DNA of 64,000 nt from Ascarosepion bandense (GCA_037127315.1 JBBBDQ010001918.1:2181001-2245000), one strand, 5' to 3'. Positions 23,710 through 34,829 are shown, counted from the stretch's first letter. Notes: generated from the sequence alone by a model not told the origin. A program made the numbers and translations.

Positions 23710-24243
23710 AACACCCTTGTGCAAATTAACTAAAACAAGATGGATAATGTATTCCTAAGATTTTTCACATTATCCCTGATCACGTATACGTCGTCTCTTG
23801 GCGTTGTTTTTCTCTTCCGACCGAATTTTCCTAAATATTTAAACTGATGGATCCATTTTGTTTCTTCACCTTGATGACATGACTGACATTTGAAAGCCTG
23901 ACACCAACAATATCCGCGATCTCTCTGTAAAGCTTGCCAGTGTGTTCATGCAGTGTTACAATTTTCGTACGCGTTCTTGGAATCTCCGAGATAATGGATG
24001 TAGGACAACTAATCAATAGTCGAGACAATACTGTTTGAGCGTGATAAAAATCTGATGCAATCAGAAACGGCACAATATTTTTCAAGGCCAAACAAATTTA
24101 ATCAAACACCCCGAAAATAGTTTCATATTGCAAATGACTTAGTCTGAAGAAAAAATAAAAATCCATCAGTGGGTCTAAAACAGACCCTATAGTAAAAGAA
24201 AGGAAAGCGAAAAAGCTGTCTCAGTTAATTTGTACAAGGGTGT
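23710..24243 (-). pseudogene. Tc1-like element, internally deleted; transposase N-terminus
   Basis: Ends are inverted repeats: CACCCTTGTGCAAATTAACT at 23711 and, inward from the right, CACCCTTGTACAAATTAACT at 24240. TA follows the right end. The minus strand carries a frame (24091-23831) with TRTKIVTLHEHTGKLYREIA then DIVGVRLSNVSHVIKVKKQ, the first helix-turn-helix of Tc1 transposases, ending shortly after GSIS. The linker, second HTH and DDE domain are deleted; the length is about 530 bp against about 1.6 kb for intact Tc1 elements. Confidence 0.8.
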
Positions 24244-25155
24244 AATTTTTTTTTTAAATCGTTTCACCCCAAGCAAGGGGGTACCGCTACTGATGCGTAT
24301 GGGGCTACATAAGAGAGTAAAAGTTTAAGCAGGAGGAGAGCGAAGAGAAAGCTGGGGTGTCAGAGAAAGTGCAAGAGAAGGATGTGAATACAAGTGTGAC
24401 GGCAGTTGCAAAGGTAGAGTGAGAAAGGAAAAGAACAAGATACACGGGTGATGTAGAAAGGACGATAGAAGGACTGGAGTCAAATGAATAAGAGATGGGA
24501 ATTGACATTGCATTTAAATTCCCGGAGGTTGTAGCCGCCAGGAAAGCAAATATATGGAAAGGAGTTCCACAAGCGGGAAGTGCTAGAAAAAAAGTTGCTG
24601 GAGTAAAATTGTTGACTGCATTTGGCAGATTTAACTGTAAAAGGGAGGGACCTTGTTGCAAGTCTGGTTGCTCAAGTAAATTCTTGTGAAGGGGGCACCG
24701 GTGACCTAAGTTCGTCGGGGCAGAAACTATGAAAATATTTGTAAAAGAGACAGTGGGAAGCCACATTCCGCCGGTGAAAAGTGGCTAAAGTCGAGCTGCC
24801 AGATTACATTACAGATGCTTCTTTGGAGCCTGTTGAGAACACCGCGATGAATAGCAAGGGCGCCCGACCAGATATGATAACAGTATTCTATACACGGTCG
24901 GATGGTTGATTTTTATATGTGCCAGATAAACTTAGGCGAACAAAACTTCCTGGCCCGACACAGTGACCCAACCTTCCTAGCAGTGGATTTAGCTATTGAT
25001 TCAATGTAATGGTTCCACTTGAGGTCGGAAGAGAGGGCGAGGCCGAAGAGGCACAGTATATTGCTTTCAAGGAGACTCGCTTGGTTCATGCTTATGGAGG
25101 GGCAGCAAAAAGTGCCTGTGATGGTTGACAGATAGCAGCTTGGTTTTAGAAGCAT
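24244..25155 (-). pseudogene. Jockey/CR1-type LINE, 5'-truncated copy
   Basis: The plus strand opens with a T-run, AAATCGTTTCACCCCAAGC and GTACCGCTACTGATGCG, the complement of the LINE 3' UTR at 50700-50790. On the minus strand, 25155-24913 reads LLESNILCLFGLALSSDLKW, then HYIESIAKSTARKVGSLCRA. This matches the post-RT region of the intact copy (LRLLGLTLSSDLKWKHYIESI). The C-terminal LPACGTPF block lies around 24560. Multiple stops and frameshifts. Confidence 0.8.
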
Positions 25156-25196
25156 CGAAATCTTTCAACCGATTTTTCAACGTGATGTGGTCGTGA

Positions 25197-25250
<54 letters not shown>

Positions 25251-25252
25251 GT
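25155..25252 (-). repeat. 5S-like head fragment and (GA)n
   Basis: The minus strand reads CTCACGACCACATCACGTTG followed by AAAAATCGG, the 5' 45 or so bases of the 5S-like SINE head. It directly abuts a (GA)n run at 25198-25251. 25260-25790 is purine-rich unassigned DNA and 25793-25824 is (TA)n. Confidence 0.45.
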
Positions 25253-25787
25253 GGAGGACGAGATAGAGACTGATGAGAGAGTGAAAACTCAAGTGAATGC
25301 ATGATGGCAGGAATAGTGAGAGGAAACTTGGGGAAATAAGAAGTGAGGTGGGGCGGGAAGGTAAAGCCAAAAATTAGGGAACTAAAGAGAAATTACGAGT
25401 GTTAGATTTAGGACGAGTGGAAAGAGAAGTCCGAAGAATAAGGAAAACTGTGTTTAAGGGGTTCGATTGAAGAGAAAGCAAAAAAGTTAAAAACAAACAA
25501 AAAACAAAAACAAAAAAACAAAAAACAAAAAACAAAAAACAAAACAAAAAACCCCCAAAAAACAGAATGACGGTGAAGGTAAGAAAACTCGTGTGTGATA
25601 TGTGAGTGAAGTGGGGGTAGGTGAGTGTGAAAAATAAAGGTAAAAGGTTAGGGCGACGCCCTCGTAACAGAATAGAACACCATAAGTAGCAATAAATAAA
25701 TAAATAAAATAGACAAACAAAAGCAATCAATAAATATACAATATATATAATATAAGTGAATAAACACGGTAATTACATTACTGGGGC

Positions 25788-25826
<39 letters not shown>

Positions 25827-26499
25827 GGGTGTTTTTTCTCGCCATCTTGACGGAGCTGTAATTTTTTCCTCTGGAAAACTTGAATAACTCGCAGGAAATT
25901 GAAAGGTTCAGAGGTGAAGATCAGGATGAAAGGATGTTGAGTTCGTGTCGAAACTTCTCTCTTTGCAGCCGAACTAGATATGCCAAAATAGACATTCCGA
26001 ATTTATTTATTTTTTTCGGCGCAAGGGAAGGGGTCGGTTTGTACCGAAAATGTGACGGAGAAGAAGACAAAAAGGTGTCGAAAAGGTACGTATTTATTCC
26101 ACCTCATCCCGATTGTGTTCTTTCATTTTGCCCATATTTCCTCATCATCTCTTCCTTTGTTTACTTTTCTTTATCTGCCTCTGTTCCCTTGCTCTTCATC
26201 TTTTAATTCCAACCCGTCATTTCCATTGTTCTCCCCTCAAATATTTTCATCGTCTCCCTTGTTGGTTTTATTGTTTACCCCCACCCCATTTCTCTCCTTC
26301 GCATATTCCGACTCGTTTTTATTGATATTTACTGAATTTAGCTTAGTTTGGTACAAGGCCATAAATATCGGGTATTTTGTGAGGACAGAACTTAATTATA
26401 ATAGGTTCGCTCGAGTATTTGTTATTTTAGCTTCGTTCTATACAGAGCGACAATAATGGGTCATCGAAGAAGAAACGCACGAAGTTTCATTTCTAGCTA

Positions 26500-28170
26500 G
26501 TTCTTCTTCCATCCCGCCTTTATAGCTTCATCCTTTTTCTTTTCTTTACTCTACTTTCTTCTTTCCTCTTGTTCTACTTTCTTTTTCTTTCTTTAAGTCC
26601 GTTTTCTTCTTTCCTGCCATTCTACCTTCTTCTTTTTCCTTCCCCAAACCACTTTCTTCGTCTTTCTCTTCTTTCATTCACTCTACAGTCTTCTTTTCCC
26701 TCTTCTTTCCTCTACTCTACTTTCTTCTTCTTTCTCCTCATCCTATTTTCTTTTTCTTTCCCTAACTCCGTTTTCTTCTTTTCTGCCATTTTATCTTCTT
26801 TTTCTTTCTCCACACTACTTTCTTCGTCTTTCTCTTCTTTCATTCACTATACATTTTTCTTTCTCCTCTTTTTTTTCTACTTTACCTTTTTTCTTCTTTC
26901 ATCCCATTCTACCTCCTTTTTGTTTCCCTGACTCCGCTTTTATTTCTTTCAGCCACCCTAATTTCTTCTTCTTCTTCTTCTTCTTCTTCTTCCCCCCTCC
27001 ACTATACCTTTTTCACTTTTTTCGTCTTTCCTCCATTCTACTTTCTGTTTTTTTCTTTCCCCTACTTCGCTTTCTTTTCCGTCTTATTTCCTTCTTTATT
27101 ATTATTATTATTATTATTAACTTCGTTCTTTTTTCTTTCTTTTCTTGTTCTCCCTCTTTGTCCCTACTTTTTATTTTTCACTCTTTTTTTTATCGTCTGC
27201 TTTTTACAAATGTTTTTCCGATTTCCACCCACTCCCTATTATTGCTTTTACTACTTCAACCGTTTCTCTTATAATTTGATATCACCCTCACCCTCACTTT
27301 CTTTTCATGCATTTTTAGAATTGCTTTTTCTGTTTTTTGCCTCCATTTTTTTTTTTACTTAACTTTCACTTTCATGGCTCTGATCTCTTCTTTCCCAATT
27401 TTTTTAATTTACTGATTTTACAACTTCTTTCTTGGTTTCGTTTTTTATACTTTATTAAACTCTTTTCTGATTTCTCCTCTCCTCTATATTGTTTGTATCT
27501 TCTACTTCTCTCTCTTTCATGTCGATTAATTTTCCTCTTCCTTCTACTCTATGTTTTATCATTTGCCTTTATAAGTTCTTTATCTGCTTTTACCTCTCCC
27601 TCTTACTCACTTCTCTTTTCGATATTCTCTTTTGTAAAATTCTTTTCCCCAATACTTCTCTTCCTCTCTACTTTTTATTACTTTTACGATCTGATGCTCT
27701 ATCTAGTATTTCTCCTCCTCTTCTCTATTCCTTCTCTTTTTTAATATTTTTCAAGGTCTTTTTCGTTATCCTTATTCTCTCTACGTTTCATTTCTTACTT
27801 TTAGAACCCCCACCTCTCTTTCTATTTCTTCTTCTCCCCCCATTCCATCTCTTTTTGATCATCTTCTTTTTCTGCCTACACCGGCTGCCTTTATGTTTTT
27901 CTTGTCCCACATATTATAATATATATATATATCTTAGTTCTCCTTCTTTTCCCCATTCCCTCTACGTTTGATCCCTCTACTTTTATTCCTTTGTCGTAAT
28001 ACTCTTCACCCCCTCTACTTTTTATCTCCTATTCCAATCTCTCTCCATGTTTCTTGTTGCTCCTTCTCTTTCATTTCCCCCTCTTTTTGAACTTCCCTCT
28101 CCTTCCGATTGATTCTTTTCCTTTTTTTTCTTTTTCTTTTGTCTCTTTTCTTCTAGTTTCTGGAGACACC
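26500..28170 (+). repeat. Pyrimidine tract of about 1.7 kb
   Basis: Strongly C+T-biased plus strand (TTCTTT, CTTCTTC and TCCTC motifs, a pure (TTC)n at about 26965-26990 and a (TTA)n at 27097-27118). Repeated phrases such as CTACTTTCTTCTTCTTTC suggest a diverged minisatellite around 26560-26900. Frames are F/S/L-rich low complexity. I see no gene. Confidence 0.75.
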
Positions 28171-28706
28171 TTGAGGATGAATAGTCTTAAAAATGACTCT
28201 TTGAGGGGCACGGGGTGCAAGCTTATGCAAAGGGGAACGTTGGGGCGGGGTTTAATGGCGGGGAAATTTAGATTTTTGCGAAGATTTCTAGCTAACATTC
28301 CGTGAACCCTCGGGCATAACTCGCTAATATTTCTTATGCTCGGCGATGTTCACTTAATTTCAAAACTAGAAAGACATAAAGAATCGCGACAAAAAAGAAA
28401 TAAAGGAAAAGAAAAAGAAAAAGAAAAAAGAAAAATGAGTAGAAGGTGCAGTTCTGATGTGGGCGTACGTCGTGATGTGTCTGGTTTAAAGAGTCTGCCT
28501 TTTCGAATGCACTATCTGCGTGAGGGGGTGCCTTCATTACTGAATAGGCATATACGTAGATATGAACTTGATAATAAAAAAATGTGTTTTAAGATAAAGA
28601 TAGGAATATTGGTACCGAAATCAGTCATGTGTCTTTGACGGACAGAAACAAACAATTGATGGACATAGAGCGGTTATCGATATGACTGATCTGAGAATTG
28701 TTTCTC

Positions 28707-28708
<2 letters not shown>

Positions 28709-28750
<42 letters not shown>
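28709..28750. repeat. (TA)n microsatellite
   Basis: About 21 TA units. The surrounding 28171-29160 contains short ORFs on both strands but nothing I recognise; another short TA run lies at about 29022-29042. Confidence 0.9.
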
Positions 28751-28753
<3 letters not shown>

Positions 28754-29165
28754 TTAGAGAAAATTTTCAAAATTCAAAGGTGTCGGATGTACATTTCGAC
28801 ATAGGATCTCTACGTCACGTCAGCGACATTGTTTTGTTCCAAATGGCGAAGGCCCTGGGGTAAAGGGTTTTAGGTTAACAACGGTCACAAAGTACAACAG
28901 GACAGAGCTGTTAGTGGCGGGGTTACAGGGTGTTGAAACGGTATATTTAGGAAAGGGAGGAATAGATTTAAATGTAATATCTTAAAAGTTTTTAATTAAG
29001 TTTATCCATTACAGGAAGTAATATATATATATATATATATATAAAGAACAGGTAGGAAAAGTTGTTTTGATCTAGCATGCTTCATTTTATTTAGCTTTTT
29101 TGGGATTCTTTAATAAGACATTATTTAGATTAACTATAAATTAAGACGAGAGAATGTATAGTTGT

Positions 29166-29430
29166 CAACAAATGGATAAAAACACTAAAATAAGCCAAGT
29201 ACAACATTTTAAATATCTAGGAAGTGTTTTCTCAAAGAACGGAAAGTTTGATACCGAAATTCGAAGATGTTTTTAAATAGCTATAGATGCCTTCCAAAAG
29301 TTAAGCAAAATATGAAGAAACAGGAAAAATTCGTTTAAAACAAAAGAAGAGTAATGAACTGTTATATAATATGAGTCCACCACAATGGCATTGAATGTTG
29401 AACAATCTCCTCAGAGATTGTTATATCGTC
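29166..29430 (+). pseudogene. RTE-type LINE fragment
   Basis: Reads QVQHFKYLGSVFSKNGKFD then TEIRRCF, a stop, then IAIDAFQKLSKI. This matches FKYLGSVLTEDGKCDTEIRR and AFQKMSKI of the 43916-44632 copy. Several stops afterwards. Confidence 0.7.
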
Positions 29431-29619
29431 ATTCCACTGAATAAAGATAATACAGTCATTAAATATAATGTCGCTTGGCGTCGACAGAGTCTTCCTGAAT
29501 TCGGTAGTAAGGATATAAGGCTCGTTCCCGACTAGCGATTTTTACTCAAGCCTCCCAACAAAGGCGGGACTGTGGCTCAAGGCCGATTTTTGTGGCTCAA
29601 GGCCGATTTTTATGTGGAG

Positions 29620-29922
29620 CATTCCGAACGCGTATGCACGAGCAAAATTTTCCCTTAGACCTCGCATAAGTGGGATCGGGTTTCGTGTATTTACCCCAGA
29701 CAACACTCTGCCCTTCGCAAAGCCTCATCTGGGTTCTTCTCTGCCCGAAGGAAAAGAGTTTGACAAAGTTAAACTAGCAAGCAGCCAGCGGTATTTATCT
29801 GTTTCCCCACTAAGGTGGAATGTGACACAAGAACTTTTTATAGTGGGAAATCTGAGTCGTTAAGTTTGGGCAAAAAAATTCCCGTACACACTGCACAAGG
29901 CAGGGTCGGGATGCTGTCTTTT
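29620..29922 (+). repeat. Unclassified repeat D, copy 1
   Basis: Shares CGGTATTTATCTG, CCCCACTAAGGTGGAATGTG, TTTTTATAGTGGGAAATC and CCAGACAACACTCTGCCC with the tandem pair at 44876-45300. Contains short hairpins. No ORF and no match to a family I know. Confidence 0.5.
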
Positions 29923-29937
29923 TTCTCAGACGTAAAA

Positions 29938-30832
29938 GTGAAAAGATTGGAAAAGAAAAGCCGGAAACCACATCCTAAACAGGAAACAAGGGATGAGCCT
30001 CTTCACCTGTTCAGTAGACATGGGTGGAGTGTAAACCGGGTGATAGTTTAGTCTATCTGCTCCAATTGAAAAAAAAGAAAAAGAAAAAGAAAAGAGTGAA
30101 AAGATTGGAAAAGAGAAAGCCGGAAACAACATCCTAAACAGGAAACAAGGGATGAGCCACTTCACCTGTTCAGTAGACATGGGTGGAGTGTAACCGGGCG
30201 ATAGTTTAGTCTATCTGCTCCAATTGAAAAAAAAAAAGGAAAAAGAAAAGAAAAGAGTGTAAAGATTGGAAAAGAGAAAGCCGGAAACCACATCCTAAAC
30301 AGGAAACAAGGGATGAGCCTCTTCACCTGTTCAATAGACATGGGTGGAGTGTGAACCGGGCGATAGTTTAGTCTATCTGCTCCAATTGAAAAAAAAGAAA
30401 AGAAAAGAGTGAAAAGATTGGAAAAGAGAAAGCCGGAAACAACATCCTAAACAGGAAACAAGGGATGAGCCTCTTCACCTGTTCAATAGACATGGGTGGA
30501 GTGTGAACCGGGCGATAGTTTAGTCTATCTGCTCCAATTGAAAAAAAAGAAAAGAAAAGAGTGAAAAGATTGGAAAAGAGAAAGCCGGAAACAACATCCT
30601 AAACAGGAAACAAGGGATGAGCCACTTCACCTGTTCAGTAGACATGGGTGGAGTGTAAACCGGGTGATAGTTTAGTCTATTTGCTCCAATTGAAAAAAAA
30701 GAAAAGAAAAGAGTGAAAAGATTGGAAAAGAAAAAGCCGGAAACAACATCCTAAACAGGAAACAAGGGATGAGCCTCTTCACCTGTTCAGTAGACATGGG
30801 TGGAGTGTGAACCGGGCGATAGTTTAGTCTAA
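29938..30832 (+). repeat. Six-copy tandem satellite of about 152-161 bp
   Basis: Units start with GTGAAAAGATTGGAAAAGA at 29938, 30096, 30257 (variant), 30409, 30561 and 30713. Each contains GCCGGAAAC.ACATCCTAAAC, GGGATGAGCC, CACCTGTTCA.TAGACATGG, CCGGG.GATAGTTTAGTCTA and an A-rich (GAAAA) linker whose length accounts for the period variation. Copies are near identical. Confidence 0.9.
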
Positions 30833-30908
30833 AGTGACAAACTTCTCCATATTAATCCTATTAACGCGTTTATCTCTATCTCGATATCGAGAAAACGTAT
30901 ATCAATCT

Positions 30909-31026
30909 GCTTACGGTCATATCACGTTGAATACACCGGTTCTCGCTCGATCACCGAAGTTAAACAAAGTTGAACCGGGTCAGTACTTAAATAGGTGACC
31001 GCTTGGGAATACCACGTGCTGTAAGC
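30909..31026 (+). repeat. Full-length 5S rRNA-like SINE head
   Basis: 118 bp beginning GCTTACGGTCATATCACG and ending ACGTGCTGTAAGC, colinear with metazoan 5S rRNA, with TCGATCACCGAAGTTAA (box A region) and AGGTGACCGCTTGGGAATAC (box C and 3' part). It joins a tRNA-derived SINE 3 bp past a TTTATTGACTG spacer. Point changes and the fusion mark it as a retroposon head, not a functional 5S gene. Confidence 0.8.
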
Positions 31027-31195
31027 GTTTATTGACTGATGGGCGTTGTGGTGCAGTAGATATCGGCTCGGAAAGAGAAATCGATGAGCCGAGTTCGAAT
31101 TCCAGTCGAACGCTCTGCATTCACTTACGCACTGGTACCCTTAAGAAAGGTATTAATCTATTCTTTCTCCCCAGTTATGGGTTAATTAAAAGGGC
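31027..31195 (+). repeat. tRNA-derived SINE, head and 5' body
   Basis: GGGCGTTGTGGTGCAGTAG (A-box region), CCGAGTTCGAATTCCAGTCG (B-box), then GCATTCACTTACGCAC and CCCAGTTATGGGTTAAT. The 3' half is missing. It is preceded by the complete 5S-like head, forming a dimeric element. 31196-31770 is otherwise unassigned. Confidence 0.75.
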
Positions 31196-31773
31196 AGGAC
31201 TTGGAACCCTGCCCTTAACCAAATCCCAATGAAACTTTCTCCATCGGGGAGAAAGCCGGCTCAACCCCGACCAGGGTGCATGTGGCTTGGACATATCAAT
31301 CTAATATATTTCACTTTCATTAAAGCTTCGTCAAAGTTTGGGAGACTATAAGTAACAAAGACAGAGATTCTGACATTGTTTTGTTTTGTTTTAGTCAGTT
31401 CCTTTTGGTTACATACGTGCCTCGTACTTTAAAACAATAGATAATTTCATGTTCATGGAAGTTTGTGGGGAATATTTGTCTGTCTAGGTGTGCGTTGGAT
31501 GGTAATAGGTGCTCGTAATTGTGCATGTTTGTGCGTCGGACGGTAGTGTGTGGTCATGATTGTGAGTGCATTTGTGCGTCTCGTAGTAGTTCTGTTGTAT
31601 TCACCTCTATGTGGGTCGGTAAACGCAGCAAAGTGTCGCAACATTCTGGTTCAAGTTGGATCTTCTTTTTAAGCATTTTTCATGTATTATTAAACGTCAT
31701 CAAACGTGTATCTGTTAAATAGATATATGTTTGATTATTTAAGAATGGATTTATAGAAAAATGGCGATGTAAT

Positions 31774-32250
31774 GTAATTTTTTTTTAATCATTTCACCCC
31801 AAAAAGGCATTTCACTGCCACTATTGCGCAGGGGGTTACATAGGGGAAAGTGATGAGAAAGATTGGTTAGGGGGTTACGTAGGGGAAGTGATGAGAAAGA
31901 GTGATTAGGGGGTTACATAGGGGAAAGTGATGATAAAGAGTGATTAGGGGGTTACATAGGGGAAAGTGATGAGAAAGAGTGGTTAGGGGGTTACATAAGG
32001 GAAAGTGATGAGAAAGAGTGGTTAGGGGGTTACGTAGGGGAATGTGATGAGAAAGAGTGGTTAGGGGGTTACATAGGGGAAAGTGATGAGAAAGAGTGGT
32101 TAGATATAGGAAATGTCAGAAGGAGGGTGATAGACGGGTAAGGATACCGAAGATTAAGTTTGGGTAGATGGGAAGAGTGAGAGAATGGGTGTGAGTTAGT
32201 TTGTTAGGAGGTGTATTCTAAACGTGTGTTTATCGTTGCTACTAATGCTA
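31774..32250 (-). repeat. LINE 3' end with internal 39-bp minisatellite
   Basis: T-run, AATCATTTCACCCC and GCCACTATTGCGCAGGGGGT match the complement of the jockey-type LINE 3' UTR. From 31831 to about 32105 the block GGGGGTTACATAGGGGAAAG followed by TGATGAGAAAGAGTGGTTA repeats about seven times at 38-39 bp. This is an expansion within the LINE 3' UTR. Confidence 0.8.
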
Positions 32251-32401
32251 TTATTTGCTTTCTTAAAAAATTATATTCCTTTTTTAAATTAGGCTGACCA
32301 GCGTCTTTTGAATGTAAAACAAGAGTTAGATCGTTTGTCCAGATGCAAAGCCCTCTTGTGTTCGTAGTTGAAGACATTTAGATCACACGATGTCTCCTCC
32401 G

Positions 32402-32692
32402 ATGTGTGTTGTGGTACAGTGGATATCGGTTCGGAACTAGAAATCGGAGAGCCGAGTTCAAAATCGTTGTTTTCACTCAAGCGCAAATACCCTTGGGAAG
32501 GTTATAAACCGGCACTTCCTTCCATCTATGGCTTAAATAACAGAACAGATTGAGTTCTACAGCCTTGGTTGGCAACCAGTCTACCGCAGAAAGTAATGAC
32601 AACCTACTGCGGAAAAATGCCCTGTCAGTCATGTTTCTTTCGAGACATGATCGTCCAAACGTGTATCACGTATGGCACTTAACTGACGGATG
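32402..32692 (+). repeat. tRNA-derived SINE, full length
   Basis: Head TGTGTTGTGGTACAGTGGA, B-box region GCCGAGTTCAAAATCG (mutated), GGCAACCAGTCTACCGCAGA, and the 3' end GGCACTTAACTGACGGATG. Confidence 0.85.
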
Positions 32693-32714
32693 TGTCCAAT
32701 AGGCAAACGTTTCT

Positions 32715-33000
32715 TCATTGTAAATATGTTATTTGATAAATCCAAGCATTTGAAATGATGTTGGCTTTTTTTTTTATTATTATATCCCTGATTGTCTTGG
32801 AGGTAGTGGAAACGATCTTCATGTTAGGAATGACTAATTTGTTTGCGAGTTTGTTGAAAGATTGTTGGGGGGCAGGATTATGAATTTTGTGTAATTTTTG
32901 TTTAGAGTGTCTGTGCTTTGTGAATTTTGTAAGCTCGTTTTTAGCGTTGAGGATCAAATGGTGTGGGTAGTGGAGAAGTTTGAATGATTCTTTAATATAT
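32715..33000 (-). pseudogene. Penelope-like element fragment before GIY-YIG
   Basis: The minus-strand frame contains QSFNKLANKLVIPNMKI and NIISNAWIYQITYLQ. This resembles the linker and first (GIY-equivalent) motif of PLE GIY-YIG endonucleases. The frame ends before the YIG motif. It lies in opposite orientation to the RT fragment at 33330-34046, as if another head-to-head PLE pair. Confidence 0.5.
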
Positions 33001-33329
33001 TTCTCTTCTTCATTTAGGTATTTTGGAATACATATCCTAAGGACAAAAGTAAAATCTCATGATTAGTCCAGATTTTATTTTTGGTTGTGGTGGGAATAGA
33101 CGTCGATTACACTGATGATGACTTAAGAAAGTTGAAATGTAGTTTTAAGATTATCAGTTTCGTTTTGTTCTTAAAAAATACCATCCATATATTTTCAGTT
33201 TGCCAATTTTTTAAAAACTGTTTTCTACATGGGATTCTCAGATCCCAACACCCATATACCAATTGTCAAAATTCTTGAATCATACTATCAGCCCATACCT
33301 ATCTAATACTAATTACTGCATTAAGTTCT

Positions 33330-33660
33330 CTAGCCAATTTTTTAAAATTTTTTAAATCTACAACCCCAAACCAAGGCACCTTTGCGTCTCTCGACATCGA
33401 AACTTATTTACTAAAGTCCCCATTGTTGAAACCATTGATATAATCATTAACTCCGTATATAAGCATACCTCAATCTCTCCACCATCTATCAATTCTAGCA
33501 TTCTCAAAGATCTTTCGTTTGCATGTACAGCTAAGGTTCCTTTCTTCGACTATAAAGGTTATATTTATACACAAATTAATAGAGTAAATATAGAAAACTC
33601 TTTTTGTCTGCTCTTCTCTACCTTTTACATGACCCATAGAAAACAGTTTTTAAAAAATTC
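33330..33660 (+). pseudogene. Penelope-like RT, palm N-terminal part
   Basis: In the plus strand, with frame changes, LFTKVPIVETIDIIINSVYK, SPPSINSSILKDLSFACTAK, VPFFDYKGYIYTQINR and LFSTFYMTH are readable. These correspond to PLE RT motif A (SLDI..LFTKVP), the middle segment and the LGPL..TFYMTH-type motif. A short deletion removed the GSPLGP stretch. Interrupted by a SINE at 33661-33967; the RT continues after it. Confidence 0.7.
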
Positions 33661-33967
33661 AATCAGTCAGTTAAGTGCTATGCGTGATACACGCCTGGGC
33701 GATTATGTCTCTTTCGAGGCATGACTGACTAGGCAGAAGATTTTCATTCAGTAAGTTGCCATTACTTTCTGCGGTAGACTGATTGCCAACTAAAACTATA
33801 GAATGTAGAACTATGTATGTCCTGCTAATTAATCCGTAGTTGGATTAATACCCTTGCCAAGTGTATTTGCACGTAAGTGGATGCAAAGAATTCAACTGGA
33901 ATTCGAACTCGGCTCTCTGATTTCTCGTTCCGTGCCGATATCCATTGCACTAAAACGTACATCCAAA
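33661..33967 (-). mobile_element. SINE inserted in the PLE reverse transcriptase
   Basis: Complete minus-strand SINE (CAGTCAGTTAAGTGC to GATATCCATTGCACTAAAACG). PLE sequence lies on both sides; AAAAAAT occurs at both flanks (about 33651 and 33966) and may be the target duplication. The SINE is therefore younger than the PLE copy. Confidence 0.75.
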
Positions 33968-34046
33968 AAATATAAAAATTATTAAAGCGGAAACAAACAT
34001 TTGGTACGTAGATGATATTTTCATTTTACTTGAGAACAAATCAACT
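33968..34046 (+). pseudogene. Penelope-like RT, YVDD motif
   Basis: Reads AETNIWYVDDIFILLENKST, the catalytic motif C of PLE RTs with both aspartates intact. It stops where hammerhead element copy 2 begins. Confidence 0.75.
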
Positions 34047-34143
34047 GACACCAAATCGGTCGAGTTTCGATCCTGACTGGAAGCAAGTGGATGTTTAACC
34101 ACACAGATGAGCTGTGATACAGCAAAACAGACTTGTATGTGGA

Positions 34144-34146
<3 letters not shown>
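34047..34146 (+). mobile_element. Hammerhead element HH-A, copy 2 (truncated, decayed)
   Basis: Contains ACTGACACCAAATCGGTCGA, TTTCGATCC, then CAGATGA (34104-34110) in place of CUGAUGA, stem II GCTGT/ACAGC intact, AAAA in place of GAAA, and GUA in place of GUC. Stem I is UUAACCACA against UGUGGAUA. Core mutations predict no activity. Followed by (TA)n 34147-34178. Confidence 0.7.
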
Positions 34147-34179
<33 letters not shown>

Positions 34180-34180
<1 letters not shown>

Positions 34181-34372
34181 AGAGGCGCGTTATTTCATGG
34201 TTAAGCCCATTTCAGGCGAATCATCATCAGCTTCTGTCTTTATTGTACAGAAGATTTTACACGAATTCGTGTAAAATCTTCTGTACAATAAAGACGGAAA
34301 CTGATGATGGTTCGTCTGAAATAGGCTTAAACTTCCGTTTTACCATGAAATAACGTGTTTGTCTTAATTTTT
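34180..34372. repeat. Palindromic hammerhead-like element (HH-B), copy 1
   Basis: A long inverted repeat centred on GAATTC near 34265. The arms contain GTACAATAAAGAC, CTGATGATG, TTCG, CTGAAAT and the CCATGAAATAACG outer block. The core CTGATGA occurs on the plus strand at 34301-34307 and on the minus strand at 34230-34224. In this copy the presumed cleavage triplet AUA is AAA on the plus arm. Confidence 0.75.
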
Positions 34373-34519
34373 ACATATATTTGCTCTATATGTATTTATA
34401 TACATATATATTTAGAGCTCCCCTAGAGAGTTTATATACATATATATTCAAAGCTCTCCTACAGAGTTGTTCTACCACTTTATGTACAGGATACTTCTTT
34501 GGATTCTTCTATATCTACA

Positions 34520-34568
<49 letters not shown>
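34373..34568 (-). repeat. TATATGTATTTATATAC module plus (TA)n
   Basis: Reverse-complement orientation of the module that accompanies HH-B copies at 53.5, 55.8 and 56.4 kb: GGTGTAGATATAGAAGAATC, TGTACATAAAGTGGTAGAAC, then AGAGCT and a TATATGTATATAAAC palindrome. Ends in (TA)n 34529-34568. 34569-34830 is unassigned. Confidence 0.65.
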
Positions 34569-34572
<4 letters not shown>

Positions 34573-34829
34573 CTAGACCTTCCCGACGTTTTTGACGTAT
34601 CGGCGGACATCAACTTGGCTAAGAATTTTCAAACTAAACAGCCAGACTACTCGTGTATAGGATTTGATTATCGTTGTGAAAGATTGGGAAGACTCAAATA
34701 CAGAGAACAGCGTTAACATAGTGTGCCAGAAGGTCTCCAAACGACCCTCCTCACGTTTTTAATCCAGTTTTGTCCGTCTCCGTTTGTCACCAAAGCGTTC
34801 AAGAAGAGTTGGTATGCCTTGCTATTTAT

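Noticed and set aside
27337..27971. Hydrophobic 135- and 160-codon frames resembling membrane proteins
   Set aside because: Low-complexity pyrimidine DNA gives F/L/S-rich peptides; overlapping frames are equally open.
30909..31026. Functional 5S rRNA gene
   Set aside because: Many point differences and direct fusion to a SINE body, with sibling truncated copies, indicate a retroposon head.
33100..33130. CTGATGATGA at about 33110 as a further hammerhead core
   Set aside because: No stem II followed by GAAA in register, and no complementary stem I.
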